From the NCBI GenBank assembly GCA_032119595.1, contig JAUMBQ010000008.1, forward strand, positions 186,001 to 250,000: a stretch of 64,000 nt of DNA. Direction: 5' to 3'. The notes beneath the pieces are model-generated. The model was not told the DNA's origin and did no database searches. It saw only the letters and a list, made by a program, of their open reading frames with translations. Origin of the DNA: JAGIBJ01 sp032119595. GTDB taxonomy: Bacteria > Actinomycetota > Thermoleophilia > Solirubrobacterales > Solirubrobacteraceae. The translations under genes were made by a program, and so were the position numbers. Shown one piece after another: positions 38,365 to 47,989 of this stretch. Position 1 is the stretch's first letter; the number at the start of each line of letters is the position of its first letter.

Positions 38365-39543
38365 TCAGCCGTTGACGCGAACGATGATCGCGTCGCCCTG
38401 GCCGCCACCGGAGCAGATGGCCGCGACGCCGAGGCCGCCGCCGCGACGGCCGAGCTCGAGCACGAGGCTGCCGATGATGCGGGCGCCGGACGCGCCGAGC
38501 GGGTGGCCGAGCGCCACCGCGCCGCCGTTGACGTTCACGTTGTCCGGGCTGAGGCCGAGCATCTTCATCGAGTTGAGGCCAACGGACGAGAACGCCTCGT
38601 TGAACTCCCACAGATCGATGTCGTCGACCGTGAGGCCGGCCTTGTCGAGCGCCTTCTTGGCTGCCGCACCGGGGGTGCGAGCGAGGTACGGGAAGTCGTC
38701 GGCGACCTGCGCGTAGGCCACGATCTCGCCAAGGATCTGCTTGCCGTTCTTCTGCGCCCACTCCTCGGAGGAGAGGACGAGCGCGGCGGCGCCGTCGTTG
38801 ACCGACGGGGAGTTGCCGGCGGTGTGAGTGCCGTCCTTCACGAGGCCGCGGAGCTTGCTCAGCCCTTCGGCCGTGGTGCCTTCGCGCGGGCCTTCATCGG
38901 TGTCGACGATGGTGTCGCCCTTGCGGCCCGGCACGGTGACCGGAACGATCTCGTGGCCGAGGTTGCCGTTCGCGATGGCCGCGAGCGCGCGGTCGTGGGA
39001 GCGGGCCGCGAACTCGTCGAGCGACTCGCGGGTGATCTCGAGTTCGTCGCCGACCTCGGTCGCCTCGACGAACATCTGCTTGCCGGTGAAGGCGTTCGTC
39101 AGACCGTCGTGCTGCATGAGGTCGATCATCGTCGCCGGGCCCATGCGGAAGCCGTTGCGCGAGCCGGGCAGCGCGTGCGGCGCCTGCGACATCGACTCCA
39201 TGCCGCCGCCGATCGCGACCTCGACCTCGCCAGCGCGGATGTGGAGATCGGCGATCGCCACGGCGCGCATGCCGGACGCGCAGACCTTGTTGATCGTTTC
39301 GGAGGAGACGCCGATCGGGATGCCAGCGGCGATCTGCGCCTGACGCGACGGGATCTGGCCGGCGCCGCCCTGCAGCACCTGGCCCATCACGACGTGCTCG
39401 ACCTGCTCAGGCGAGACACCGGAGCGCTCAAGGGCGCCGCGGATCGCGATAGAGCCGAGCTCGGTCGCGGGCAGGCTCGAGAGCCCGCCGCTGAGCTTGC
39501 CGATGGGGGTACGCGCGGTACCGAGGATCACAGTCTTGGCCAT
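38365..39543 (-). CDS. Acetyl-CoA acetyltransferase (thiolase)
   Basis: The ATG at 39543 gives 392 residues. The catalytic Cys lies in NKVCASGMRAV. The second active-site region is CSGGGQGDAIIV near the C-terminus, and NVNGGAVALGHPLGASGARI supplies the catalytic His. Either thiolytic degradation or acetoacetyl-CoA formation is possible. The ETF and B12-subunit genes nearby favour acyl-CoA degradation. It is divergent from the first LuxR gene across 146 bp. Confidence 0.95.
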   Translation of the reverse strand: MAKTVILGTARTPIGKLSGGLSSLPATELGSIAIRGALERSGVSPEQVEHVVMGQVLQGGAGQIPSRQAQIAAGIPIGVSSETINKVCASGMRAVAIADLHIRAGEVEVAIGGGMESMSQAPHALPGSRNGFRMGPATMIDLMQHDGLTNAFTGKQMFVEATEVGDELEITRESLDEFAARSHDRALAAIANGNLGHEIVPVTVPGRKGDTIVDTDEGPREGTTAEGLSKLRGLVKDGTHTAGNSPSVNDGAAALVLSSEEWAQKNGKQILGEIVAYAQVADDFPYLARTPGAAAKKALDKAGLTVDDIDLWEFNEAFSSVGLNSMKMLGLSPDNVNVNGGAVALGHPLGASGARIIGSLVLELGRRGGGLGVAAICSGGGQGDAIIVRVNG

Positions 39544-39689
39544 GGGAAGCGTCTCTCCGAAAAGCGTCGCGATAGGGGGCGGGAGCCTAGGGGCACCGCG
39601 GCGCGGGAGCTTAGGCCACCACAGAACATTGATGCGTCGCGGTAATCGAGGTAGGGCGTTTCGCGCCAACTCCCTTACGATTAGGTGAC

Positions 39690-42491
39690 ATGGTCGCGTC
39701 CGATCTCCTCGAGCGTTCTGAGCAGCAGGCGGCGATCGCCTCGGCGCTCCGCAGTTCGCGGCAGGGCGATGGCTGCGTGCTGGTGATCGAAGGTGCCGCC
39801 GGGATCGGGAAAAGCCGCCTGCTCCAGGAGCTGCGTCAGGCCGCGCCAGAGGGCCAGCTCGTGCTGTCGGCGCGTGCCAGCGAACTCGAACGAGGGTTTG
39901 CGTTCGGCGTCGTTCGACAGCTGTTCGAGGCGATCGTTCGCGACCCAGACCTCGGGCCGGCGGCGCTCGAAGGCGCCGCACGGGCTGCCGGCGACATCTT
40001 CGAGGAGACGCCGAGTGAGAGCCGCGCAGCGAGCTTTGCGTTGCTCCACGGCCTCCACTGGCTCGTCTTGAACCTTGCCGAGGTCCAGCCGATCGTGCTG
40101 GCGATCGACGACCTGCATTGGTGCGACGCGTCGTCGCTGCGGTTCCTCGCCTACCTGGGCCGCCGGCTCGAAGGCACGCCGATCCTGATCGCGGCAGCGA
40201 CCCGCCCGATCGCGCCTGCGACGGCCGACGCCGAGCTGCTGTCGGAGCTGCTGGCCGAGCCGACCGCGATCCACCTCTATCCCAAGGCGTTGTCTGAACA
40301 CGCCACGGCGGAACTGCTCAGCGCGCAAGTCGACGGCCCCGTCGACCCCGGATTCGCGGAGGCCTGCTTCGACGCGACCGACGGAAACCCGCTCATGCTC
40401 CGCCAGCTCGCGCGCTCGATCCAGGCGGAAGGCACCGCGCCGACTGCCGCCAACGCCGCGAACGTGCGCCGCGCGGCACATCGGGCCCTGGCGCGGACCG
40501 TGCTGGCACGAGTCGGGCGTTACTCCGCTGACGCCATCGCGGTTGCGCGCGCCGTCGCGGTCCTCGGCGACACCGCCAATGGCGCACTCATCGCGTCGGT
40601 GGCGGAAATCGACGGAGCCGCCGTCGGTCCGGCCTGGCGCGAACTCGTCGAGGCCGAGGTGCTGCGCCGCGATGAACTCGCGTTCGTTCACGCGCTCGTG
40701 CGCGACGCCATCTACTTCGATCTGCCCGAGCCCGATCGCCAGACCCTTCACCTCCGCGCCGCAAAGCAGCTGGAGGCCGCCGGCGAGCGGGTGGAGCGGA
40801 TCGCTGGCCAGCTCGAACTCGTGCCGCTCCGCGCAGATGCCTGGGTCGCGAACATCGCCGAGCAGGCCGGCCGAGCGGCCTTGCGACGGGGCGCTACCGA
40901 CGCCGCAGCAATCCATCTTCGGCGTGCGCTGGAAGAACCCGCGCCACCCGATCGCCTGCAGGCGATCAAGCGGACGCTCGCCGAGGTGCTCTTCGATGTC
41001 GACGCGCCGTCCGCCATCGACCTGTTTCGAGAGCTGGCCACCGACGAGCAGGATGTCCGCGAGCGCGCCCTGATCCAGATCGGGCTCACACAGGCGCTGG
41101 CCCTGACGGATCGATGGAGCGAGTCGGCCACGATCTCGCAGCAGGCTCAGCAGCAACTCGGGCCCGAGCACGAGGACCTCTCCGCGATCTTTGACTCGAT
41201 CCGCACGACGTCGACCATGTTTGGGGCCGACGACGGCGCGGCGCTGCGATCGATGGACGACCACCGCGTACTGCCGCCCAACGCTCCCCTCGGGGTTCGG
41301 CTACGAGCCGGACTCGCCTCCCTGGTGTGGACGTACGATGGGGGATCGGCCGAAGTGTGCGCCGACCTCGCCGAGCGGGCCGTCGCCAGCGATCCGACCA
41401 TCCTGCGTGACAACACGCTGATCGCGGTCGCCCCGCTCTACGTGCTCGGGCTGGCCGATCGCGAAGAGGGCCTGGATCTCTGGGAGCGAGCCCGTGCCGA
41501 TGCCCATCGCAGCGGTTCGACGGTCCTTCACCTCAGCGCCGACATGTGGCTCGGCTTCACCCAGCAGCGACGTGGCGACCTGACCGACGCCATCGCCGGA
41601 CTCACGAACGCACTCGGCCTGATGCGAAGCTGGGGCTCGGGCAAGGAGCCGATGCGCTACGCGCGCTCCGCCCTGGCACTAGCCCATCTCGACGCTGGCG
41701 ACGTGCGGCAAGCTCGGATCGCGCTCGATGACGGCCCGCCGGCATCGCACGAGCGCCCCTCACTGGGCAATGCCCTCTGGTGGCACGCCCAGTCGTGGGT
41801 GCTCTTCGCCGAAGGGCGCCACGAGGAGGCGCTCGCTGCCACCGCAACGCTCGAACATCGCAGCGCGTGGATGAAGCATCCCGTCGGCAGCGACTGGCGG
41901 CTGCCGCGCGCCCTGGCCCAGCACCGCCTCGGCCACGCCGAGGCGGCCTTGGAGACCGCAATCGACGGCGTACGCATCGCCGAGCAATGGGGCGCCGCTG
42001 GGGTCCTCGGGCCTGCCCTGCGCATCCTCGGCGAGGTCAAGGGCGATGCCGGGCTCGACGAGGTCCGTCGGTCGGTCTCGATCCTTGAGTCCTCGCCGGC
42101 GCGCATTCAACTCACCCGGTCACTTCTCGCGCTCGGAGGCTTGCTGCGCCGCGGCCGCCAGCCGACGCTGGCGCGCGAGCCGCTGGAGCGTGCGTACGAG
42201 CTTGCCGGGGCCTGCGGGTCGCCTGGGCTCGTCGACCAGGTTCGCACCGAGCTGGCGGCAACGGGCGTGCGCCGCAAGCCCGGAGACGTGGCTGGGCCGG
42301 GGGCCCTCACGCCGAGCGAGCGTCGCGTCGCCGATCTGGCCGCGGGCGGCCGGACCAACCGCGAGATCGCGCAGGAGCTCTTCGTGACCCCGAAGACCGT
42401 CGAAGTGCACCTCTCCGCGGCCTACCGCAAGCTCGGCATCAGCTCGCGTCATGCGCTCGTCGGCGCCCTGACCGGCGCGGGGGCCGCATGA
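39690..42491 (+). CDS. Large ATP-binding LuxR-family regulator (LAL type), copy 1
   Basis: 933 residues. Walker A GAAGIGKS at 35-42 and Walker B VLAIDDLHWCD ending near 146 mark an AAA_16-type STAND ATPase. A long helical/TPR-like middle follows. The C-terminal LuxR helix-turn-helix reads LTPSERRVADLAAGGRTNREIAQELF, then VTPKTVEVHLSAAYRKLGI. Family knowledge: these MalT/LAL proteins bind an inducer and activate nearby genes. The start at 39690 has AGGTG five nt upstream. It overlaps its paralogue by 4 bp. Confidence 0.9.
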   Translation: MVASDLLERSEQQAAIASALRSSRQGDGCVLVIEGAAGIGKSRLLQELRQAAPEGQLVLSARASELERGFAFGVVRQLFEAIVRDPDLGPAALEGAARAAGDIFEETPSESRAASFALLHGLHWLVLNLAEVQPIVLAIDDLHWCDASSLRFLAYLGRRLEGTPILIAAATRPIAPATADAELLSELLAEPTAIHLYPKALSEHATAELLSAQVDGPVDPGFAEACFDATDGNPLMLRQLARSIQAEGTAPTAANAANVRRAAHRALARTVLARVGRYSADAIAVARAVAVLGDTANGALIASVAEIDGAAVGPAWRELVEAEVLRRDELAFVHALVRDAIYFDLPEPDRQTLHLRAAKQLEAAGERVERIAGQLELVPLRADAWVANIAEQAGRAALRRGATDAAAIHLRRALEEPAPPDRLQAIKRTLAEVLFDVDAPSAIDLFRELATDEQDVRERALIQIGLTQALALTDRWSESATISQQAQQQLGPEHEDLSAIFDSIRTTSTMFGADDGAALRSMDDHRVLPPNAPLGVRLRAGLASLVWTYDGGSAEVCADLAERAVASDPTILRDNTLIAVAPLYVLGLADREEGLDLWERARADAHRSGSTVLHLSADMWLGFTQQRRGDLTDAIAGLTNALGLMRSWGSGKEPMRYARSALALAHLDAGDVRQARIALDDGPPASHERPSLGNALWWHAQSWVLFAEGRHEEALAATATLEHRSAWMKHPVGSDWRLPRALAQHRLGHAEAALETAIDGVRIAEQWGAAGVLGPALRILGEVKGDAGLDEVRRSVSILESSPARIQLTRSLLALGGLLRRGRQPTLAREPLERAYELAGACGSPGLVDQVRTELAATGVRRKPGDVAGPGALTPSERRVADLAAGGRTNREIAQELFVTPKTVEVHLSAAYRKLGISSRHALVGALTGAGAA

Positions 42492-45313
42492 CGGCGCGCA
42501 CCCCCGGATTGCTGGAGCGCGACGACCAGGCGTCGGCCATCGACGCCGTGCTCGCCGCCGGCCGCCGCGGCGAAGGTCGGCTACTGCTGATCGAGGGCCC
42601 GCCGGGCATCGGCAAGAGCCGCCTGCTCCAGGAGCTGCGGACGCGCGCCGACGGCCCCGCCCGCGTGCTCTCAGCCCGCGCCAGCAAGCTCGAGCAGGCG
42701 TTTGCGTTCGGCGTCGTGCGTCAGCTCCTGGAGGCCGTGACGCGGGATGCCGGCGACGCGGCCACGGCCTTTGAGGGCGCCGCCTCCGGAGCCCGCAGCA
42801 TCTTCGACGACGCGCCGAGTGAAGGCAGCGGCGCGAGCTACGCGATCCTCCACGGCCTGCACTGGCTCACCCTGAACCTGGCCGAGACCCAGCCACTCGT
42901 GCTCGTCATCGACGACCTGCACTGGTGCGATGCCTCGTCGCTGCGATTCCTGTCTTACCTCGCGCGGCGGATCGAGAGCACCCGCGTGGTACTCGCAGCC
43001 ACGACGCGACCGCTCGTCCATGCGGTGAGCAACGGCGACGTCGGCGGTGATGTGCTGGTCGAGCTGCTCGACGAGCTCCTGTCCGAGCCCGACGCCGTGC
43101 TCCTCCATCCGCTTGCGCTGTCGCCCGACGCCTCGGCGGCATTGCTCGCCGAAACCCTCGGGACCACCGTTGACCCCGCATTCGCGGCCGCGTGCTTCGA
43201 AGCGACCGACGGCAATCCGCTCATGCTCCGGCAGCTCGCCCATTCCCTCCAAGCCGAGGGGACCACCCCGACCGCGGAGCATGCCACCACCGTCCGGCGG
43301 GTCGCGCACCGGGCCCTGGCACGCACCGTGCTCTCCCGGGTCGGCCGCCTGCCCGCTACCACCGTCGCCGTGGCCCACGCGGCCGCCGTGCTCGGCGAGA
43401 CGGCATCGGTCAGCCTCGTCGCCGAACTCGCCGGGACGGATCCCGACACCGTCGTGACCGCCACGAGTGAGCTGGTGGCCGCCGAGGTGTTGCGTCGCGA
43501 CACCACCTTCGGCTTCGTGCACGCGCTCGTTCGCGACGCGATCTACCACGACCTCCCCGAGGCAGCCCGGGCGCAACTCCACGCCCGCGCTGCGAAGTTG
43601 CTCGCCACCGCGGGCGCACCCGCCGAGCGTGTCGCGAGCCAGCTCGACCTGGCACCGCGCACCGGTGATCCATGGGCCGTCGAGATCGCCACCCTTGCCG
43701 CCGACGCCGCCGTGCGGCGCGCCGCCCCGGACGCGGCGGCCGCCTATCTGCGCCGCGCGCTCGACGAGCCGGCGCCGCCCGAGTTGCGCGCCGAGCTGAC
43801 ACACCGTCTGGGCACGGTGCTCGTCGACGTGAACGGACCGCAGGCAGCCGAAGTACTTCGCGAAGCCGTCGCCCTCGCCCCGGATCCCCTCACGGCCGCC
43901 GCGATCGAGGTCGAACTTCTCCAGATGCTGGTGTTCACCGGCGGCCAGCACGAAGCGAACGCGATCGCCCGGGCGCGCGCCAAACAGGTCCCGCCGGACG
44001 CCATCGATCTCCAGGCGCTCCTCGCCACGTTCCGGGCAAACTCCGCGACCTTCGGCGCCCATGATCCCGAGGCCTTCGTCGCCCTCCGCCCCACCCGGAC
44101 CAAACCGATGGGCGACGGGTTCGGGTCGCGTGCCCTGGCCAGCCTGACCTCGCTGATGTGGGCCTGCGACGGCGGCACCGCAGAGGAGTGCGCGAAGCTC
44201 GCGCTCTGGTCGATGGAGGGCGAAGAGATGCTGATGCGGCGCCAGCCGATGCCTGCGGCCGGTGCGCTGCTGACCCTCTCCCTCGCCGATCGCCCCGAGT
44301 CGCTCGGATTCTGGGAGGACGCGCGCGCCGAAGGCCACCGCACCGGTGCCCAGCTCCTGCACTGGACGATCGACGTGTGGCTCGGCGCGGAGCGCCTTCG
44401 GCGGGGCGACCTGAGCGAAGCGATCAGCCTGCTCGAAGAGGCCACGAGGATCGGGCGCCGATGGACCGGGGGCGCAAAGATCCCGTTCGGCAACCAGTTC
44501 AGTGAGAGTTCGCTGGCGCTCGCGCTGTTGGACCGCGGCGACGTCGACCAGGCCCGCGCGCGACTCGACGCAAGCCCGCTGGTCCCCAACGAGACGGTGT
44601 TCAGCGGCCACATGTGGCTGGCGTCGGACGCCCAGGTCAAGCTCGCCGAGGGCCGGTTCGAGGAAGCGCTCGAATCAACCATCCAGCAAGAGCGCCGCAG
44701 CGAGTGGATGCAGGTTCCGCTCCCGTGCGACTGGCGCGGTCCGCGAGCGACCGCCCTGCACCGGCTCGGACGCACCGACGAAGCCCTCGTCGTGGCCGAC
44801 GAAGCGCTCAAGGTCGCCGAGCATTGGGGCGCGCCGCGCACGGTCGGCCCAGCGCTGCGGCTGCTGGGTGAGCTGCGCGGCGAGGCTGGACTGCCAGACC
44901 TTGAGCGCTCGGTCGCGGTGCTCGAGCACTCGACGGCCCGCCTGGAACTGGCGAAGTCGCTCGCGGCGCTCGGTGCCGCACGCCGGCGCAGCCGCCAGCC
45001 GACCGAAGCTCGCGCGCCGCTCGAGCGCGCCTACGAGCTGGCCCGGGCCTGCGACGCCACGGCCGTCGCCGAGGCGATTCGCACCGAGCTCGCGGCTAGC
45101 GGCGTGCGGCGCCCCCGCGACGAAGTCGGCGGTGCCGGCGCGCTCACGCCGAGCGAACGGCGCGTCGCCGACCTTGCGGCCGATGGCCGCTCCAACCGCG
45201 AGATCGCCCAAGAACTCTTCGTGACGCCCAAGACGGTCGAGGTCCACCTCTCCGCCGCCTACCGCAAGCTCGGGATCACGTCCCGCCACGCCCTTCCGGG
45301 CGCGCTCGTCTGA
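42488..45313 (+). CDS. Large ATP-binding LuxR-family regulator (LAL type), copy 2
   Basis: 941 residues with the same plan as the preceding gene. The Walker A region is GPPGIGKSRLLQEL, Walker B is LVIDDLHWCD, and the TPR-like middle and LuxR HTH (LTPSERRVADLAADGRSNREIAQELF) are nearly the same sequence at both ends. The ATG lies in the upstream stop (ATGA), so translation is coupled and the two proteins are made together, perhaps as a heterodimer. The middle, ligand-sensing region diverges more than the ends. No obvious target operon follows; the next 890 bp lack a gene. Confidence 0.9.
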   Translation: MTARTPGLLERDDQASAIDAVLAAGRRGEGRLLLIEGPPGIGKSRLLQELRTRADGPARVLSARASKLEQAFAFGVVRQLLEAVTRDAGDAATAFEGAASGARSIFDDAPSEGSGASYAILHGLHWLTLNLAETQPLVLVIDDLHWCDASSLRFLSYLARRIESTRVVLAATTRPLVHAVSNGDVGGDVLVELLDELLSEPDAVLLHPLALSPDASAALLAETLGTTVDPAFAAACFEATDGNPLMLRQLAHSLQAEGTTPTAEHATTVRRVAHRALARTVLSRVGRLPATTVAVAHAAAVLGETASVSLVAELAGTDPDTVVTATSELVAAEVLRRDTTFGFVHALVRDAIYHDLPEAARAQLHARAAKLLATAGAPAERVASQLDLAPRTGDPWAVEIATLAADAAVRRAAPDAAAAYLRRALDEPAPPELRAELTHRLGTVLVDVNGPQAAEVLREAVALAPDPLTAAAIEVELLQMLVFTGGQHEANAIARARAKQVPPDAIDLQALLATFRANSATFGAHDPEAFVALRPTRTKPMGDGFGSRALASLTSLMWACDGGTAEECAKLALWSMEGEEMLMRRQPMPAAGALLTLSLADRPESLGFWEDARAEGHRTGAQLLHWTIDVWLGAERLRRGDLSEAISLLEEATRIGRRWTGGAKIPFGNQFSESSLALALLDRGDVDQARARLDASPLVPNETVFSGHMWLASDAQVKLAEGRFEEALESTIQQERRSEWMQVPLPCDWRGPRATALHRLGRTDEALVVADEALKVAEHWGAPRTVGPALRLLGELRGEAGLPDLERSVAVLEHSTARLELAKSLAALGAARRRSRQPTEARAPLERAYELARACDATAVAEAIRTELAASGVRRPRDEVGGAGALTPSERRVADLAADGRSNREIAQELFVTPKTVEVHLSAAYRKLGITSRHALPGALV

Positions 45314-46204
45314 GCCCAGCGACGCGCCTGAGGCCCAGGCGCCGTCCCGCGATCCCGGGAGTTGGCGGCGCGTTGGCGGCGTGATCGGCCTGCATCGCGG
45401 GTGCTTTGCCGCGGGCGGGCAGGAGTTGGCGCAGCTTGAGGACTTGGGTCTGCCCGTCGCAACGGGCGAGCTTCGGACAAGCCGTCCCTCACCGCCAACC
45501 GCGGGCTTCGGCGAAGCCGGCCACCACCGCTAATAGCGGGCATTTCCCCGTCGCCCCACGGAAAGTCGTCCCGAGACCAGCGCGTCGGGCGACCCCGCGC
45601 GCCAACCGCGGACATTCGCCCTCACCCCGCGGAAGACCAGGCCGCCAGCCGGTTCAGCCCGTCAAAAGCAAAGCACCCGGAAATGGGGTGTGACTTGTAC
45701 TGAAACGGTCAGACAAACTCACCCCCCATTCCCAGGTGTATTGCCGATGGCGCCGAACACTCGGCCCCAGCCGACCAGGCGGCCGAGTCGCCGCCACTCA
45801 TTCGGTCCACCGTCCGCCCTCGGTGTGAAAGGGCCCGAATACCCCACAACCAGCCCCGACTCCCGCCCGCCCACGCCAAAGCGCCGCACCCCGCAACACC
45901 GGCCTCGGCCTCGGCCGCCAACTCCCTCAGCCCCGACTCCCGCCCGCCCACGCCAGAGCGCCGCACCCCGCAGCACCGGCCTCGGCCTCGCCCGCCAGCT
46001 CCCCTCGGCCACCGTGGGCTCGGCGGCGCCGTGACTCGCGCACGCCATACCGACCCTTAGGGGGCGAAATCGAGATCTTGGGGGCTCGAACTGGGGTTGT
46101 CCTCGATGTGCAACGCCCTGGCGCGGTCCAGATTGGTGCCATGCCGACCGCCGCCTGCCGGCCGGTCGCCGCCCAACCTGTCCATCTCGCCCTTCGAGGA
46201 CCCC
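45314..46204. other. Gene-free, repeat-rich intergenic stretch
   Basis: No credible gene in 891 bases; open frames here are low-complexity Pro/Arg artefacts. Contents: three related CCGC-AA-GCGG patches (near 45492, 45527 and 45600), the latter two followed by similar ATT-CCC-CGG-GAAAG/GAAGA tracts; a perfect palindrome CCGCTAaTAGCGG near 45527-45539; a more AT-rich patch (45665-45740); and a 77-bp tandem duplication at 45851-46005. The RTX gene promoter probably lies at the right end. Confidence 0.6.
45851..46005. repeat. Two tandem copies of a 77-bp unit
   Basis: Copy 1 begins at 45851 and copy 2 at 45928, both starting cagccccgactcccgcccgc. They differ at a handful of positions. The unit is C-rich on this strand and non-coding. 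It is recent enough to be nearly identical. Confidence 0.8.
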
Positions 46205-47707
46205 GTGTCAGCACCGTCTCCCCGCACCCTGGTCGCCACCGCCATCACCTGCGTCGGCCTGGCCGCGGCCGTCGCCCCCGCCACGGCCTCAGCCTCGACC
46301 GTGGGCTTCGCCCCCGATGGCGCACTCGTCTACACCGCCGCGCCGGGCGAGCTCAACAGCGTCGGGATCCAGTCCGGCAACGACGACGCGACGCTCACGA
46401 TCTACGACGGCGACGGTTCGATCACCTCTCCCACCCCGCCCGGCTGCACCACGTACGACGCGACGAAGGCCGTGACCTGCCCGCTTCCGCCGCTGGTGCG
46501 CCTGGACTTGGGCGACGGAAAGGACTGGGGCTACGTGTCGAACGGCGTCCCCGTCCCATCGACCCTGCTCGGCGGTGACGGCGACGACACCCTGGCGGGG
46601 AACGAAGCCCCACAAACCATCGACGGCGGCGCCGGAACCGACAAGATCGCGGGCGCGCAAGGCGCGGACGTCCTGCGCGGAGGCGACGGCAACGACAGCG
46701 TCGATGGCGGCGAGGGCGCCGACCAGGTTGAAGGCGGCGCTGGCGACGACCTGATGGCCGGCGACCACTACGAGGGCCAGTTCAGTGATGTGATCGACGG
46801 CGGCCCGGGCTTTGATCGAATCGAGGCCGACTGGGGCGACCGCCACTACGACTACGTCCAGCCGCCCGTAGCCATTTCGCTCGGCGGCGGGGCCGACGAC
46901 GGCCGCCCGGGTGAGAACGACGATGTGCGCGGAATCGAAAAGGTCGCCGTGAACATCCCCGGGACCTACACCGGCACGGACGCCGCCGAGACCCTGGAGG
47001 TGCACCAGGTGCTCGGAACCGTCACGCTCGACGGCCGCGGCGGCAACGACACCCTCATCGGCGCCGACGGGCAGGACGCCATCGACGGCGGCGCGGGCGA
47101 CGACACCATCGACGCCGGGTTCGGCGACGACACGATCACGCCCGGACCCGGCAAGGACGTCGTCGCAGCCGACCGCCGTGGCGGCGATTGCGGCCCCCTG
47201 TGGTGCAAATACCCGTACGGCAACGACACCGTGAACGCCGTTGACGGCGAGGTTGACTCGATCTTCTGCGGCGCCGGCGAGGATCGCGTCGTCGCCGATC
47301 CTGCTGACGTCGTGGCACCGGACTGCGAGACCGTCGAGCGCCAGGGCGCGGCCGTCCCCGGCGGCAGCGTGGGCGGGTCAGGCGTGCCCGGCGGCAGCTC
47401 CGGGGCAGGCGCGTCGGGTGCAACGCTTGCCGCCAAGCCGACGTCAACCTCCAAGGCCCTGCGCTCGGGCCTCAGCGTCAAGCTGACCGGACTGCCCGCC
47501 CGCAAGCGGATCAAGCTCAGCGCTTCCGTGAACGGAAAGGCCGTCGCCAGTGGATCGGCCAAGGCCTCGCGTTCGGGCCGCGCCACGGTCGTCCTGCGGT
47601 TCTCGAAGGCCGGCAAGCGCCTCGTGCGAGGCCGCTCGAAGCTCACCCTCGTCATCACCGGGGCCGGAATTCCGGCCACGACCGTCGTCCTGCGCGGGAG
47701 CCGCTGA
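46205..47707 (+). CDS. Secreted RTX-type calcium-binding repeat protein
   Basis: A GTG at 46205 with GAGGA four bases upstream gives 500 residues. The signal peptide spans about 1-32 (LVATAITCVGLAAAVAPATASA). About two clusters of RTX nonapeptides (GGDGDDTLAG, GGDGNDSVDG, GGAGDDLMAG; later GRGGNDTLIG and GGAGDDTIDA) form calcium-bound beta-rolls. A Gly/Ser linker precedes a C-terminal beta domain of ~90 residues (KLTGLPARKRIKLSASVNG ...) with high Lys/Arg content. No type I secretion signal is expected given the Sec-type leader. Function unknown; likely surface-associated. Confidence 0.85.
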   Translation: MSAPSPRTLVATAITCVGLAAAVAPATASASTVGFAPDGALVYTAAPGELNSVGIQSGNDDATLTIYDGDGSITSPTPPGCTTYDATKAVTCPLPPLVRLDLGDGKDWGYVSNGVPVPSTLLGGDGDDTLAGNEAPQTIDGGAGTDKIAGAQGADVLRGGDGNDSVDGGEGADQVEGGAGDDLMAGDHYEGQFSDVIDGGPGFDRIEADWGDRHYDYVQPPVAISLGGGADDGRPGENDDVRGIEKVAVNIPGTYTGTDAAETLEVHQVLGTVTLDGRGGNDTLIGADGQDAIDGGAGDDTIDAGFGDDTITPGPGKDVVAADRRGGDCGPLWCKYPYGNDTVNAVDGEVDSIFCGAGEDRVVADPADVVAPDCETVERQGAAVPGGSVGGSGVPGGSSGAGASGATLAAKPTSTSKALRSGLSVKLTGLPARKRIKLSASVNGKAVASGSAKASRSGRATVVLRFSKAGKRLVRGRSKLTLVITGAGIPATTVVLRGSR

Positions 47708-47709
47708 TC

Positions 47710-47955
47710 ATGTCCCAAGACCATCACGACCCGACCTCGCTGGATCCCCTACCGCCGGCGGGCCGGCACCAGGTCGACGGCACGACCGATCCGATCGAGA
47801 TGATCGCCCACTTCGCGCGGTCAGCCGGCACCGATGCACCACGCGGCACCCTGCTGCTGGAGGGTGAATCCGAGCCGATCCCGTTCGCCGGCTGGCTCGA
47901 TCTGATGGCCATCGTGGAGAAGGCCCTGGAGGCCGAGCGCGCCAAGACCCGGTGA
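47710..47955 (+). CDS. Small acidic protein, unknown function
   Basis: 81 residues starting MSQDHHDPTSLDPLPPAG, 2 bp after the RTX gene stop and 34 bp before pepA, so probably co-transcribed. No signal peptide or membrane helix. The middle has IEMIAHFARSAGTDAPRGTLLLEGE, and the C-terminus is a predicted helix (WLDLMAIVEKALEAERAK). I do not recognise a family. The codon usage matches its neighbours, which supports it being real. Confidence 0.65.
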   Translation: MSQDHHDPTSLDPLPPAGRHQVDGTTDPIEMIAHFARSAGTDAPRGTLLLEGESEPIPFAGWLDLMAIVEKALEAERAKTR

Positions 47956-47989
47956 CCTCCAGGGACGGCGCTCCCCTACCGTGTGAGCC

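Noticed and set aside
45690..46064. Pro/Arg-rich open frames in the repeat stretch
   Set aside because: They follow the 77-bp tandem duplication and have no Shine-Dalgarno, no domain and shadow-like composition.
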